A DNA stretch of 64,000 bases from Ruminococcus flavefaciens (GTDB lineage Bacteria > Bacillota > Clostridia > Oscillospirales > Ruminococcaceae): assembly GCF_900108555.1 (NCBI RefSeq), contig NZ_FNWV01000001.1:1-64000 (forward strand), written 5' to 3'. How positions within the stretch are numbered: the first letter of the stretch is position 1; each line of letters starts with the position of its first letter. Positions 26,805-36,616 of this stretch are shown in pieces. A program made the translations under genes and the position numbers. The notes beneath the pieces were generated by a model. That model had not been told where the DNA came from. It ran no database searches and saw only the letters and a list, made by a program, of their open reading frames with translations.

Positions 26805-27692
26805 TTACATTTCATACTGTTCAGTCTTTACGACCTTATTGATAAACAGAGTTACTAACAGACAGAGTATAAGCAGTACTACACCTATGGCACTCGCATA
26901 GCCATATTTGGTATACTTGAAGCCCTGCTGATAGAGGTGAGTTGCAAGGACTTCTGTCTTATGGTTCGGTCCGCCTTCTGTCATATTATATATAAGATCG
27001 AAGAACTTCAGTGAGCCTATCGCATTGAGCGACATAGCTGTGGCTATCATTGGTTTTATAAGCGGAAGCGTTATGTACCTGAATGTCTTTGCCTTTGTAC
27101 AGCCGTCGATATAGCTTGCTTCCATAAGTGACTTGCTGATACCTGAGATCTGAGCCATATAAAGCATCATTGACTGACCTACATACTGCCAGAGAGCAAC
27201 AAATGCTATTATCCACATAGGAAGAATGATATGACCTTTGGTATCCATGAGCCAGAGAGGTGGTTCCTCAACGCCCCATTTTTCAAGAAGCTGGTTGATA
27301 CCAAGCTTCGGGCTGAATATGAACATCCACATCAGACCGAGGGCAGCAGAAGAAAGTACGCATGGAAGATAGATTATATTCTTGAATGTATTGCGTCCTG
27401 CCTTTATATTTGTAAGAAGTGCAGCGTAGAAAAGGCCTACGACGAGCTGTGACACACAAGAAAAAATAAGGAAAAACATTGAGTTTTTAAGAGCAATACC
27501 GAATGTTTTATCATGCATCAGAGTCTTGTAGTTATCAAACCCGATGAAAACAGGATCGGTTACCGCTTTATAATCACAGAATGAATAATACACCGACTGA
27601 ACGATCGGTATAAAAAGCACCAATGTGAACAAAATGAAAGCAGGAAGCATGAAAACAGCGATCGCTTTCTTGTTCCTAAGCAATTTGTCCAT
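26805..27692 (-). CDS. Sugar ABC transporter permease, MalF type
   Basis: 295 aa, six membrane segments. The N-terminus (AIAVFMLPAFILFTLVLFIP) and the EAA loop (LMEASYIDGCTKAKTFRYI) are typical of CUT1 MalF-like permeases. It pairs with the MalG-type permease, 14 bases downstream, and follows the binding-protein gene across a stable hairpin, which would reduce permease expression relative to the binding protein. AAAGGAG precedes the ATG. Confidence 0.92.
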   Translation of the reverse strand: MDKLLRNKKAIAVFMLPAFILFTLVLFIPIVQSVYYSFCDYKAVTDPVFIGFDNYKTLMHDKTFGIALKNSMFFLIFSCVSQLVVGLFYAALLTNIKAGRNTFKNIIYLPCVLSSAALGLMWMFIFSPKLGINQLLEKWGVEEPPLWLMDTKGHIILPMWIIAFVALWQYVGQSMMLYMAQISGISKSLMEASYIDGCTKAKTFRYITLPLIKPMIATAMSLNAIGSLKFFDLIYNMTEGGPNHKTEVLATHLYQQGFKYTKYGYASAIGVVLLILCLLVTLFINKVVKTEQYEM

Positions 27693-27742
27693 CCTGTAAC
27701 AACTCCTTTCAGAAGATCAATATAGAAAATGCATTAAAAAGA

Positions 27743-27772
27743 ATAGGGGCGCAGGGTACGCCCCTATTTTTT
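27743..27772 (-). terminator. Intercistronic hairpin / partial terminator in the ABC operon
   Basis: Stem ATAGGGGCG/CGCCCCTAT (27743-27751 and 27759-27767), followed on the minus strand by TCTTTTT. Located between the binding-protein and permease genes, where partial termination gives excess binding protein. Confidence 0.7.
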
Positions 27773-27789
27773 TCATAATAAGTCAGAAA

Positions 27790-29121
27790 TTACTTTCTGC
27801 AATTAGTTTTGTAGAATTCCTCCATGTCCTTTGCAGCCTCAGCAGGTGTCATGTCACCAAGGAATACGGAAACCATTGTGTCATCGAAGTGAGCACCTGT
27901 TTCAGTTGTAGGCATCGACTCATTGTAGAAACCGAATGTACCCTTTGCATTGCTGAATACGTCCATAACGTAACCGAGCTGCTTAGGAGCTACAGATGCA
28001 TCATACTGAACCTTTGTTACAGGGATCTTACCGCCTTTTTCAGCTGTGTACTTCTGAGCTGTGTCATCAGTGAAGTACTTGATAAGAGTTGCAGCAGCTT
28101 CTGGATTCTTTGTTTTTGAGCTCATGCAGAGTGAGTCAGACTTAGCGATGATCTTATCAACACCCGGGAACTGGAATACGCCGCACTTTGACTCAAAGTC
28201 AGGGTTAGAACCGTTTATCTGACCGATAACCCATGAACCCTGGATAAGGATAGCAGCTTCTTCGTTGTAGAAGTTAGCTGTAGCAACATCGTTAGTATCA
28301 CCTGCTGCTGTTCTCTGGAAGTACTTGGAGAGATCAAGGAGCTTATTGCAAGCACTTTCGAGTTTGCCGTCTTCCCATGAAGCTGAACCGTCAGCAAGCT
28401 TAGGAAGATCTACGCCCTCTGCATCACAGAGATAACCTGCTACCATTGAAAGGCACCATGCAGTACCTGCGGAAATAGTTACAGGAGTGTACTTAGCAGC
28501 CTTGAGCTTTTCGCAGGCTTCCATCATTTCGTCCCAGTTAGTAGGAACCTTTGCTCCTGCCTTCTCGAACATCTCTGTATTGTAGAAACAGCAAGCAGCT
28601 GCTGTGTTAAGCGGAACAGCATATATCTTGCCGTCATATGTCTGCTGTGTAAATACTGCATCACTTGTAAATGTATCCTTCCAGCCGTCCTTGTTGAGGT
28701 ATTCATCAAGGGGAGCTGCAACACCAGGCTCAACATAATCTGTGAGCTGAGGACCAGGACTTACGATAAATACATCAGGTGTTTCACCGGCTGCAACAAG
28801 AGCGTTGAGCTTGTTGTAGTATTCTTCAAGATTTGTAGTAATAGCTGTTACATGGTACTTACCCTTAAAATCATTGTTGAATCTCTCAATAGTGTCCTTA
28901 TAGCCGAGCGAAATAAGATCCTCGGTAGCATTAAGGTCATCCCAGAACATCCATGTGAGTTCCTCAACACTGCCTGATCCGCCGCCATCATTTGCAGAAC
29001 CGCTGGATCCGTTTGAACCGCTGTTACTGCTGCTGTTGTTGTTGTCGCTGCCACAACCGACAAGTGTAGTTGCGAACATTGCTGCTGACATAATCGTTGC
29101 TAAGATTCTTCTTTTTTTCAT
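27790..29121 (-). CDS. Sugar-binding lipoprotein of an ABC importer (CUT1)
   Basis: 443 aa from the ATG at 29121, which has CCAGGAGG correctly spaced; a longer frame to 29181 has no ribosome site and would bury the signal. Lipobox TTLVGC. A Ser/Gly/Asn linker follows the Cys, then an extracellular solute-binding family 1 domain (GETPDVFIVSPGPQLTDYV; GKIYAVPLNTAAACCFYNTEMF; AAILIQGSWVIGQ). It captures oligosaccharides for the two permeases downstream. Neighbouring GH51, GH43 and esterases suggest arabinoxylan fragments as ligands, an inference from context. Confidence 0.9.
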   Translation of the reverse strand: MKKRRILATIMSAAMFATTLVGCGSDNNNSSSNSGSNGSSGSANDGGGSGSVEELTWMFWDDLNATEDLISLGYKDTIERFNNDFKGKYHVTAITTNLEEYYNKLNALVAAGETPDVFIVSPGPQLTDYVEPGVAAPLDEYLNKDGWKDTFTSDAVFTQQTYDGKIYAVPLNTAAACCFYNTEMFEKAGAKVPTNWDEMMEACEKLKAAKYTPVTISAGTAWCLSMVAGYLCDAEGVDLPKLADGSASWEDGKLESACNKLLDLSKYFQRTAAGDTNDVATANFYNEEAAILIQGSWVIGQINGSNPDFESKCGVFQFPGVDKIIAKSDSLCMSSKTKNPEAAATLIKYFTDDTAQKYTAEKGGKIPVTKVQYDASVAPKQLGYVMDVFSNAKGTFGFYNESMPTTETGAHFDDTMVSVFLGDMTPAEAAKDMEEFYKTNCRK

Positions 29122-29194
29122 TACTATTACCTCCTGGTTAATAGCCTCACGAAACATACCTACAAAAATTTCGCTCGGCAAGTTTTACGGTTGT

Positions 29195-29261
29195 ACCGAA
29201 TTTGTCGTTGCACCTATTCGGTGTCTTTGTTAATTTTACCATATTATATACTACTTGTCAA
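29195..29261 (-). promoter_or_regulatory. Promoter and operator-like dyad of the ABC importer operon
   Basis: TTGACA (29261-29256), 17-bp spacer, TAAAAT (29238-29233). Just downstream, in the first 40 bases of the transcript, ACCGAAT (29195-29201) and ATTCGGT (29216-29222) form a perfect inverted repeat, well placed for a repressor or for an mRNA hairpin. Confidence 0.6.
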
Positions 29262-29433
29262 TAAATATCTGTAATAAAGGCAAAAAAAGATAAACGAGCA
29301 GAAAAATCCATGCAATTATCGCAAAAAATGGTTAGAAAAGACCAAAATTTAACCTATTTGTAACGCTTTTTTAATAAAATTACCCTAAATATTAATAAAT
29401 CATCACTGTAAGAATATACTTATTTTCACAATA

Positions 29434-30834
29434 TCATTCCAGAATGAACGAACCAAGACTTGGATTACCCGTGCCTTTGAAGGTAAACCAAATAGCATTC
29501 ACACCGTCGGGTATTCTGATATCAGCAGTTGACCTCTTCCATACATTGCTGTTTTCGACTTCGATCTCACCAAGCTCTTCACCGTCCCAAGCCGTCTTTA
29601 CAGCGAACGTACCGCCGCAGTAGCCGCGAGTAGTAATACTAACTTTAGTTATGCCCTTACAGTCAAAGTACTTAAATCCTATGTTAGTACACTCTTTGAT
29701 ATTTGATATGTACCCTATTTCCTCGTCACCGTCCTTGCCGTCCTGCATTATTCGCGGAGCATTGAGATCACCGATATATAACTCAGGTTCTTTGCCAAAG
29801 ATATTGCAGGCAATATATGCAGGATATTCGCCCTTGCCTTCAAGAGGACCGCCATTAAGACCGCATGAGGTTATCTCTGCCTGATCAAAGCTGCCGTCTG
29901 CATTGAGAGTGAGCTTTTCTGCACAGCCTTGTCTGGAGAACCAAGTACCATTGGTATGTCTGTGATAAAAGATATACCACTCGCCGTTTATCTCAATAAT
30001 ACTGCCGTGATTATTTGCACCTCGGTTCGTAGGCATATCAGCAGGTTTGTAGGTATCAATATGCAGATCGGTGTTGCTGACCAGTACGCCGCCGTAACTG
30101 AACCCATTTAGCGGATCATTGCTGACAGCATAGCAGAGCTCATGCATAACTTCAGAGGAGTATATAAAATAGTACTTTCCATTAACTTTACGTATTGAAG
30201 AAGCCTCAAAGAAAGCGTGTCCCTCGAACTCAGTACCTGCGCTGTAACAGATACCAGGGACTATCAGCTGCGGTTCAGTGATAACAGTAAGCATATCCTT
30301 ATCAAGAGTAACGACCTTTGAACCTGTTCTGGACTTGTCGCCCTCAGGGCAAAATCCGCTGTACATATATGTCTTATCACCCTCTGTGATAACGCCGGGA
30401 TCGAACTGCGGCTCGTCTCCTTCTCTCTCACCAAGACGTGTACCGTCGGGATAGTGAACGTAGCCGAAAAACTCGTACTTGCCTGCGGGCTCATCACATA
30501 CCGCAACTGACATAACACCAACCTTGTCGAGTACATAGTAAAGGTAATATCTTCCGTCAGGACCAACAGTAACATCAGGTGCGTAAAGGCACATATGACC
30601 GTCCTTGTTCATGGGATCGGCGTTTCTTGGGTAGATAACACCCTCATACCGCCAGTTGCCCAGATCATCAACAGGTGCAGACCAGCACACGTAATCGCCC
30701 ATACAGAACACATAGCCGTTCCAGAGATCGTGAGAACCATAAACGTATACACGGTCACCGAACACATAGGGCTCACCGTCGGGTACATACTCCCAGCTTG
30801 GGAGATAAGGATTGAATGCCTGTTTCTTGCTCAT
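29434..30834 (-). CDS. GH43-family glycosidase (arabinofuranosidase/xylosidase type)
   Basis: 466 aa, no signal peptide. Five-bladed propeller signatures: NPYLPSWEYVPDGEPYV with base D19, LYAPDVTV with D87, and FFEASSIRK with acid E210. The segment from about 340 to 466 is a beta-sandwich (CBM6-like; KVSITTRGYCGGTFAVKT, WFTFKGTGNPSLG) as in many GH43 proteins. It would remove arabinose or xylose from imported oligosaccharides in the cytoplasm. The carboxylesterase gene lies 13 bases upstream in the same direction, so both are one operon. AGGAGG precedes the ATG. Substrate not determinable from sequence alone. Confidence 0.88.
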   Translation of the reverse strand: MSKKQAFNPYLPSWEYVPDGEPYVFGDRVYVYGSHDLWNGYVFCMGDYVCWSAPVDDLGNWRYEGVIYPRNADPMNKDGHMCLYAPDVTVGPDGRYYLYYVLDKVGVMSVAVCDEPAGKYEFFGYVHYPDGTRLGEREGDEPQFDPGVITEGDKTYMYSGFCPEGDKSRTGSKVVTLDKDMLTVITEPQLIVPGICYSAGTEFEGHAFFEASSIRKVNGKYYFIYSSEVMHELCYAVSNDPLNGFSYGGVLVSNTDLHIDTYKPADMPTNRGANNHGSIIEINGEWYIFYHRHTNGTWFSRQGCAEKLTLNADGSFDQAEITSCGLNGGPLEGKGEYPAYIACNIFGKEPELYIGDLNAPRIMQDGKDGDEEIGYISNIKECTNIGFKYFDCKGITKVSITTRGYCGGTFAVKTAWDGEELGEIEVENSNVWKRSTADIRIPDGVNAIWFTFKGTGNPSLGSFILE

Positions 30835-30847
30835 AAAAATAACCTCC

Positions 30848-32356
30848 TTATTTCATTGTATCAAGCAGGAACTTCACGAAGTCGCTCTGCTCGGTCGATG
30901 CTTTGGCACCGTCACAGGTGAACAGCATCTCGCTGCGATCATTATTAGTATACGGTTTCCATTCGGGAAGCTTGTTGCCATTAAGGTCATATCCGTTTGG
31001 ATCACCTGTCTTAATGAAGTTTGCCCAGTAATCGCACATCTGTCTTGCAAGATCGTAATGTCTGCCCTCAAAAGGTCTGGTGCATTTTGCCAAAGTCTCG
31101 AAGAAGAACCAGAGATCAACAGAATGGAATATACCGGGAGCATCTTCACCGGGGATATCCGAAATAAAACGGTAATAGTAGCAGTTCTGAGGATCATTCA
31201 GCTTATTCTCGCCGAGAAAAGCAGTTTTTGTACCAAGCTCAGGTGATGAAACGGGCGAATAACCTATGTCATTCCTGACCTTAGCTTCATGAAATGTCAG
31301 GAATTCATCTGCCCTGCTGCCGAAGTACTCCTTCGCTTTCTTTGTAAGCTCGTCATCATCTGCCGCCTGGATACACTCCACAAATTCGTCACCTGTATTT
31401 CCGGCCATAACGGGGACACGTATACGTGTGCCGTTTCTGAAAGCTGCCATGGGATCTTGTGTACAAAAATGGCCGTCCTGCACTATAGTGAAGAACATCT
31501 CGCCATTGTTGCGGAGCTCGGAATACTTGCTGTGAATATAGTCGGCATCAAGATTTCTTGCTTCTTCAAGCGTCTTAACACCCAAATACTCAAAGAGTCT
31601 TTCGCCTTTTTGACTGGCTTGTTCAAGACTCTGAGGCAGAAAGAAATCATTGACCTCATATGGCGAACCGAACATTCCGCTCATAACTACAGCACGTTTG
31701 AAATCACCCTCGTTGTCCATGCAAGCCATTTGCGCCATTACGCTGCCGCCGCCTGCGGACTGCCCTGCTATAGTTATATTGTCAGGATCACCGCCGAAGT
31801 TGGCAATATTGCGGCGCACCCACCTTAGTCCTGCCTGCTGGTCGAGGCAGCCGAAATTACACGGTGCATCAGGCTGCTTCTTTATCAGCTGATGGTGACA
31901 TAGAAAGCCCAGTGCCCCCAGTCGGTAATTCACAGTAACTACAACGATATCTCTCCTTGCAAGGCGTTCCCCGTCAAATTCCATTTCAGCAGTATATCCC
32001 CACTGAAAAGCACCGCCGAAAAACCATACAAGTACGGGCTTACGCTCATCTGCTGACTTTGCATTCGTCCATACATTAAGATAGAGACAGTCCTCGCTCA
32101 TGGGTATTTCAGGATCGACGTGCCATTCACGACAATATATATCGTCGCCTAATCCGGGGGTATCCTGAATGGATATGGGAGCAAACTCAAAGCAGTCACG
32201 TATTCCCTGCCAGTTTTCGGCAGGCTGCGGAATTCGCCAGCGGTTCTCACCTACAGGTGGAGCAGCAAAGGGTATACCTTTGAATGAGGTTATTCTCGTA
32301 TCTGCCGCCGGCAGACCGCGAACCTGTCCGTTTTCGGTATTGACTATCCTTAACAT
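30848..32356 (-). CDS. Type-B carboxylesterase
   Basis: 502 aa, no signal peptide. Hallmarks of the alpha/beta-hydrolase type-B family: FKGIPFAAPPVGENRW, the SEDCLYLNVW motif, the oxyanion FFGGAF, and nucleophile S200 in GQSAGG. Bacterial members hydrolyse p-nitrobenzyl and other esters; some act on acetylated or feruloylated sugars. First gene of an operon with GH43, so side-chain removal from imported hemicellulose oligosaccharides is a reasonable inference. AAGGAG lies before the ATG. Confidence 0.85.
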   Translation of the reverse strand: MLRIVNTENGQVRGLPAADTRITSFKGIPFAAPPVGENRWRIPQPAENWQGIRDCFEFAPISIQDTPGLGDDIYCREWHVDPEIPMSEDCLYLNVWTNAKSADERKPVLVWFFGGAFQWGYTAEMEFDGERLARRDIVVVTVNYRLGALGFLCHHQLIKKQPDAPCNFGCLDQQAGLRWVRRNIANFGGDPDNITIAGQSAGGGSVMAQMACMDNEGDFKRAVVMSGMFGSPYEVNDFFLPQSLEQASQKGERLFEYLGVKTLEEARNLDADYIHSKYSELRNNGEMFFTIVQDGHFCTQDPMAAFRNGTRIRVPVMAGNTGDEFVECIQAADDDELTKKAKEYFGSRADEFLTFHEAKVRNDIGYSPVSSPELGTKTAFLGENKLNDPQNCYYYRFISDIPGEDAPGIFHSVDLWFFFETLAKCTRPFEGRHYDLARQMCDYWANFIKTGDPNGYDLNGNKLPEWKPYTNNDRSEMLFTCDGAKASTEQSDFVKFLLDTMK

Positions 32357-32495
32357 GATGTAATCTCCTTGATCATGAAATGATTTGTATCATACTGAGT
32401 ACATTCTAACATCAAAAATTGCAAATTGCAATACAGAACAAGCTGAAATCTGACAACTTTTTGCTGTATTTATAATTTACCTATTTGTCATTAAA

Positions 32496-32527
32496 AAAGT
32501 AAGGCAGCCTTAAAAGCCGCCTTTTTT
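32496..32527 (-). terminator. Terminator after the feruloyl-esterase-like gene
   Basis: Stem AAGGC-GCC/GGC-GCCTT with one mismatch and a T-run on the minus strand. Confidence 0.65.
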
Positions 32528-32574
32528 GTTATATAAAGTTGCTTAGGATTAAACAGAGCTGTATTTTATATTTT

Positions 32575-33321
32575 TCACAGAGCCTCTTTCTTGAAAAAAG
32601 AAGTTATGATTTCAGCCAGTTCATCAAGATGACCGATAAAGCCATGATCTGTACCATATATCGGAACAAGCTCTGCATCGTTATAAAGCTTTGCGGCTTT
32701 TTCAGCATAAGAAAAAGGAACAACAGTATCTTCATCTCCGTGTACGATCAGTACTTTCCCTTTGTACCTTGCAATTGAGTCCTCCGCATGGATAGTCTGA
32801 GCTGTACGAATATAATCTCCCGATACCTCCCAGCTCTCGCTTGCAACTTTTTCAGGAATATGCTCCTTGTCAAATTTATTTCCAAGCATTATTCCATTCC
32901 TTGCATCTTCAGGGATCATCCATGCAGGTGATAATGGAAGTATAGCTTTAAAATCATCAGCACACATTGCACCGATCAGCATGGTAAGCAGTCCTCCCTG
33001 TGAATGACCACACATATAAAGCTCTGTTACAAAGTCAAGGTTTCTTGCATATTCGACCACAGCAAGAGCGTTCGTCACCCATTTATACAGCGTATGATCT
33101 CTGAATTCACCATCACTTTTTCCGTGACCATACATCTCTACACGCAGAACTGAAATGCCTGCTTCATTCATTGCTTTCTGAGCCGCAACGATATGATCTT
33201 CCTCCATATGTCCTGTAAATCCGTGAACAAGTATGCAAAGTGCTCCTTTTACTGTATCATCAGGACGGTCAAGTTTCGCATGAAGGCGTATGCCGTCACT
33301 GTTTATATAAAACTCTTTCAT
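32575..33321 (-). CDS. Alpha/beta hydrolase resembling feruloyl esterase Est1E
   Basis: 248 aa, cytoplasmic. Nucleophile S107 in GHSQGG, acid in VHGDEDTVVP (196-198 region), and H226 in GTDHGF. The lid region LPLSPAWMIPEDARNG...GDYIRTAQTI closely resembles the Butyrivibrio feruloyl esterase Est1E, so it probably releases ferulate or p-coumarate from short arabinoxylan fragments. Single gene with its own terminator, next to the GH43-esterase operon. AGGA precedes the ATG. Confidence 0.75.
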   Translation of the reverse strand: MKEFYINSDGIRLHAKLDRPDDTVKGALCILVHGFTGHMEEDHIVAAQKAMNEAGISVLRVEMYGHGKSDGEFRDHTLYKWVTNALAVVEYARNLDFVTELYMCGHSQGGLLTMLIGAMCADDFKAILPLSPAWMIPEDARNGIMLGNKFDKEHIPEKVASESWEVSGDYIRTAQTIHAEDSIARYKGKVLIVHGDEDTVVPFSYAEKAAKLYNDAELVPIYGTDHGFIGHLDELAEIITSFFKKEAL

Positions 33322-33678
33322 AGTTATATCCTCCGACTGGTGTTATATTTTCATAAATTATATCAAACGCCATGCATTTTGTCAATATAGACGATGTATA
33401 GAAATAACTTCTCACATATAAAATGTAAGCAGATCTTTTTGATTATATATAATAACGAAGCAATCACAGTAAGTTTTTCTAACCCTTAACATAATAATTA
33501 TAGTTTTTTAGTTTTGCTCATCAAAAGATATCTCCCGAATTTTTGAGAGGTATCAATTTCAGCATAGTCATTATCTTATCTTTTTTGCACAATAGTTATA
33601 TTGATTATGTGCAAGTTGAATAAGTATTTTTTGTGTATTATGACAAAATTATAATCAAAATGTGCCGATTAACCACAT

Positions 33679-33733
33679 TGTAATCTTTATGTTACTGTTT
33701 TGTTACTATTTCTTTAGTCAAACCATGTATAAT
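33679..33733 (+). promoter_or_regulatory. Triple 11-bp repeat and -10 element upstream of the GH9-GH16 gene
   Basis: Three abutting 11-mers, TGTAATCTTTA (33679-33689), TGTTACTGTTT (33690-33700) and TGTTACTATTT (33701-33711), run into the -35 region. TATAAT is at 33728-33733; the -35 position (33705-33710, ACTATT) is poor. One-turn periodicity beside a weak -35 suggests a regulator site. The rest of 33322-33774 is A+T-rich, with an imperfect GATATCTC/GAGA..TATC dyad near 33522-33549 and no gene. Confidence 0.4.
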
Positions 33734-33774
33734 TAGCTTGTTATAGGCAAAATTTTTGAAAGAAGAGTGATAAC

Positions 33775-36489
33775 ATGGACAAACTAAAAAGACTCAAATC
33801 TGCCATCATCGGCAGTGCAGTTGCTGCTTCCGCATTTGTTTTACCTCTTGCATCAGCGACTCCCTCTCTCTCAGCAAATGCAGCAGATGGTGACAACTAC
33901 GCAAAACTCCTTCAGTATTCCCTCTATTTCTATGATGCCAATATGTGCGGCGACAATTCCGATTGCGCTCTCTCATGGAGAGGCAACTGCCACACAAATG
34001 ACGAGGTACCGGGCGGCTTCCATGACGCAGGCGACCACGTTATGTTCGGTCAGCCTCAGGGCTACACAGCAGCTACTCTTGGCTGGGCTTACTATGAGTT
34101 CAAGGACGCCTTCGACGCAACAGGTCAGACTGCTCACCTCAAAGTCATAACTGACAAATTCGCTAAGTTCTTCCGTGATGCAACTGTTCTCAACGGTAAT
34201 ACAGTTCAGAAGGTACTTATTGAAAAAGGTGAAGGCGGTACAGATCACTCTTACTGGGGAGCTCCCGAAACTCAGGGCGACAGAGGACGTATGCTCTGGT
34301 CAACAGGCGGTGCTGCAAACGTTACTGCTGAATACGCAGCAGCTCTTGCAGCAAACTACGTAAACTTCGGCAACCCTGAGGACCTTACATACGCTAAGGC
34401 TCTTTATAATTTCTCAAAGCAGAATCCTGCAACTTACTCATGTGAGTTCTACGGAAGCGGAGAGAGCGGATCAGCTGACGAGCTCGCATGGGCAGCAGGC
34501 TGGCTCTATCTCGCTACTAAGGATGAGAGTTACCTCAACGACCTCAAGAATGGTCCTCTCGGTTACTGGGTAATGAACTGGGAGAACGTTTCTCTTGGCG
34601 CAGGTGTACTTCTCGGCTCTATCACAGGCGACTGGTCACACGCTCCCGAGCTCGGCAATCTGTCAGGCGACGGATACAAGTTCTACGACAAATGGGGCTC
34701 GGCTAGACATAACGCTACAGCTCAGATGTGCTCACTTATAGCCGCAAAGCACGGAAAGGGCGATGCAAGCTGGGCAAAAGGTCAGATGCAGTACCTCACA
34801 GGCGATAAGGCATTCGCTAACGGTCAGTCCTATTGTCTCGTATGCGGATTCAAGCCGAATGCTTCAAAAAATCCTCACCACAGAGCAGCTTCAGGCACAA
34901 ACAGTGCAGCTGAGTCAAACGACGGCATACAGAATAAGTATACACTTATCGGTGCTCTCTGCGGTGGTCCTACAGATGCAAACGGCTCTTACAGAGACGT
35001 TCGTTCAGACTATGTAAGCAACGAGGTAGCTTGTGACTACAATGCAGGCTTTGTTGGTGCAGCTGCAGGTCTCTACAGCACTTACAAAACTGGCTCTACA
35101 GAGTCAAGTATCGAAGACGTAACAAAGGTATACGGCGGTGGCAGCGGCAGCACAAGCAATAATAACCAGCCGCAGAACAACGACTGGAACAGCCAGAACA
35201 ATAATCAGAATAACAATCAGAATCAGAATAACGACTGGAATAATCAGCAGCAAAACAATGACTGGAATAACCAGAATCAGAATAATGATTGGAATAACTG
35301 GAACAACCAGGGACAGCAGCAGACTTGGGACTGGAATAACCAGAACAACAATCAGTGGAACGGCGTTGTAAACAACGAATGGAACAATAATAACTGGGAT
35401 TGGAACAACCAGAACCAGAATAATGATTGGAACAATCAGCAGCAGAACAACGATTGGAACAACCAGAATCAGAATAATGACTGGAATAATCAGAACAACA
35501 ATCAGTGGAACGGTGTTGCAAACAACGATTGGAACAACCAGAACAATAACTGGAACGATCAGAACCAGAATCAGGGCAATAACAACACTTCTACAGGCAG
35601 CTTCGACAGCAGTGCTACAATGGCTGATGACTTCAGAACAGGCTCATCACGTTACTTTATAGCTTCTGACGGCTGGACAAACGGCGATCCTTTTGACTGC
35701 GGCTGGTATAAGTCACAGACTGCTTTCAGAAACGGAGCCCTTGAGCTTACTATCGACAGAGACAACACAGGCAAGTATCGCTATGCAGGTGCAGAGTACA
35801 GAACAAATGATTTCTACGGATTTGGTTATTATGAGACCTCAATGCAGGCTATAAAGAACACAGGTGTAAACTCATCTTTCTTCACCTATACAGGTCCTTC
35901 TGATAACAACCCATGGGACGAGATCGATATCGAGATCCTCGGTAAGGATACTACAAAAGTCCAGTTCAACTACTACACAAACGGACAGGGAAATCACGAG
36001 AAGATGTACGACCTCGGTTTCGACGCTTCACAGGGATTCCATACATTCGGCTTTGACTGGCAGCGTGACCATATAACATGGTATGTTGATGGCAAGGCAG
36101 TATACACAGCTTATGATAACATTCCTCAGACACCGGGAAAGATCATGATGAATGCATGGCCAGGTACAGGCGTTGATGAGTGGCTTGGTCACTACGACGG
36201 AAAGACACCTCTCACAGCACGTTATCAATGGGTAACATACAAGAAGAGCGACAGCTCAGACAACAATAATAACAACTGGAATAATAACCAGCAGCAGAAC
36301 AACGTCTGGAACAACTGGAACAACAATCAGCAGCAGAATAATGACTGGAACCAGTGGAACAACAATCAGCAGCAGAATAATGACTGGAACCAGTGGAACA
36401 ACAACAACAACAACAACCAGCAGCAGAACAACGACTGGAATCAGTGGAATAACTGGAATAACAATAATAATAACTGGTGGAACGGCTGA
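33775..36489 (+). CDS. Bifunctional GH9 endoglucanase - GH16 lichenase with Asn/Gln/Trp-rich linker and tail
   Basis: 904 aa. Signal peptide to about 36 (SANA/AD). GH9 catalytic domain about 38-440 with GGFHDAGDH (D84, base D87), NPHHR (366-370) and SNEVACDYN (acid E417), all canonical. A linker about 455-605 is built from Asn, Gln, Trp and Asp in NNDWNNQ-type units. GH16 domain about 612-825 with DEIDIEILG (nucleophile E716, D718, acid/base E720), the lichenase signature. A second Asn/Gln/Trp tail runs about 830-904 and ends NNWWNG. It should cut cellulose and mixed-linkage beta-glucan outside the cell. No dockerin, CBM or sortase signal, so surface retention, if any, must come from the low-complexity parts. 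XynA of R. flavefaciens 17 has a comparable Asn/Gln-rich linker. AGAAGAG precedes the ATG. Confidence 0.92.
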   Translation: MDKLKRLKSAIIGSAVAASAFVLPLASATPSLSANAADGDNYAKLLQYSLYFYDANMCGDNSDCALSWRGNCHTNDEVPGGFHDAGDHVMFGQPQGYTAATLGWAYYEFKDAFDATGQTAHLKVITDKFAKFFRDATVLNGNTVQKVLIEKGEGGTDHSYWGAPETQGDRGRMLWSTGGAANVTAEYAAALAANYVNFGNPEDLTYAKALYNFSKQNPATYSCEFYGSGESGSADELAWAAGWLYLATKDESYLNDLKNGPLGYWVMNWENVSLGAGVLLGSITGDWSHAPELGNLSGDGYKFYDKWGSARHNATAQMCSLIAAKHGKGDASWAKGQMQYLTGDKAFANGQSYCLVCGFKPNASKNPHHRAASGTNSAAESNDGIQNKYTLIGALCGGPTDANGSYRDVRSDYVSNEVACDYNAGFVGAAAGLYSTYKTGSTESSIEDVTKVYGGGSGSTSNNNQPQNNDWNSQNNNQNNNQNQNNDWNNQQQNNDWNNQNQNNDWNNWNNQGQQQTWDWNNQNNNQWNGVVNNEWNNNNWDWNNQNQNNDWNNQQQNNDWNNQNQNNDWNNQNNNQWNGVANNDWNNQNNNWNDQNQNQGNNNTSTGSFDSSATMADDFRTGSSRYFIASDGWTNGDPFDCGWYKSQTAFRNGALELTIDRDNTGKYRYAGAEYRTNDFYGFGYYETSMQAIKNTGVNSSFFTYTGPSDNNPWDEIDIEILGKDTTKVQFNYYTNGQGNHEKMYDLGFDASQGFHTFGFDWQRDHITWYVDGKAVYTAYDNIPQTPGKIMMNAWPGTGVDEWLGHYDGKTPLTARYQWVTYKKSDSSDNNNNNWNNNQQQNNVWNNWNNNQQQNNDWNQWNNNQQQNNDWNQWNNNNNNNQQQNNDWNQWNNWNNNNNNWWNG
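35157..35586 (+). repeat. Asn/Gln/Trp-coding low-complexity repeat (inter-domain linker)
   Basis: Imperfect tandem DNA units built from aac/aat, cag and tgg codons encode NNDWNNQ-like heptads to decads. Synonymous AAC/AAT switching keeps copies from being identical, which points to selection on the protein as well as repeat slippage. A related block lies at 36259-36480 in the C-terminal tail. Confidence 0.85.
36259..36480 (+). repeat. Asn/Gln/Trp-coding low-complexity tail
   Basis: Encodes units such as [13 protein letters not shown] repeated about four times with expansion of pure Asn runs at the end. Unlike the linker at 35157 it has no folded domain after it, so it is not merely a spacer. 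Confidence 0.85.
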
Positions 36490-36530
36490 AATTGATCAGA
36501 TATACTTCCATTTAAGTTATTAGATACGAA

Positions 36531-36564
36531 AAAAGCAGTATGATAATCTCATACTGCTTTTTTT
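36531..36564 (+). terminator. Terminator after the GH9-GH16 gene
   Basis: Stem AAAAGCAGTATGA/TCATACTGCTTTT with a T-run; symmetrical enough to serve the opposite strand too. Confidence 0.9.
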
Positions 36565-36616
36565 TCGGAAGCCAAATCAAAATCAAGTCATTGTGACACA
36601 TTTATATAAAGTCATA

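Noticed and set aside
31289..31828. A 179-codon plus-strand frame opposite the carboxylesterase gene
   Set aside because: It is antisense to a gene with complete family motifs and has no ribosome site.
35096..35662. Long open frames on both strands across the Asn/Gln/Trp repeat, and a CRISPR-like look of the region
   Set aside because: They are by-products of aac/aat, cag, tgg codon repeats lacking stops in other frames. Repeat units vary in length and lack unique spacers, so it is coding low complexity and not a CRISPR array.
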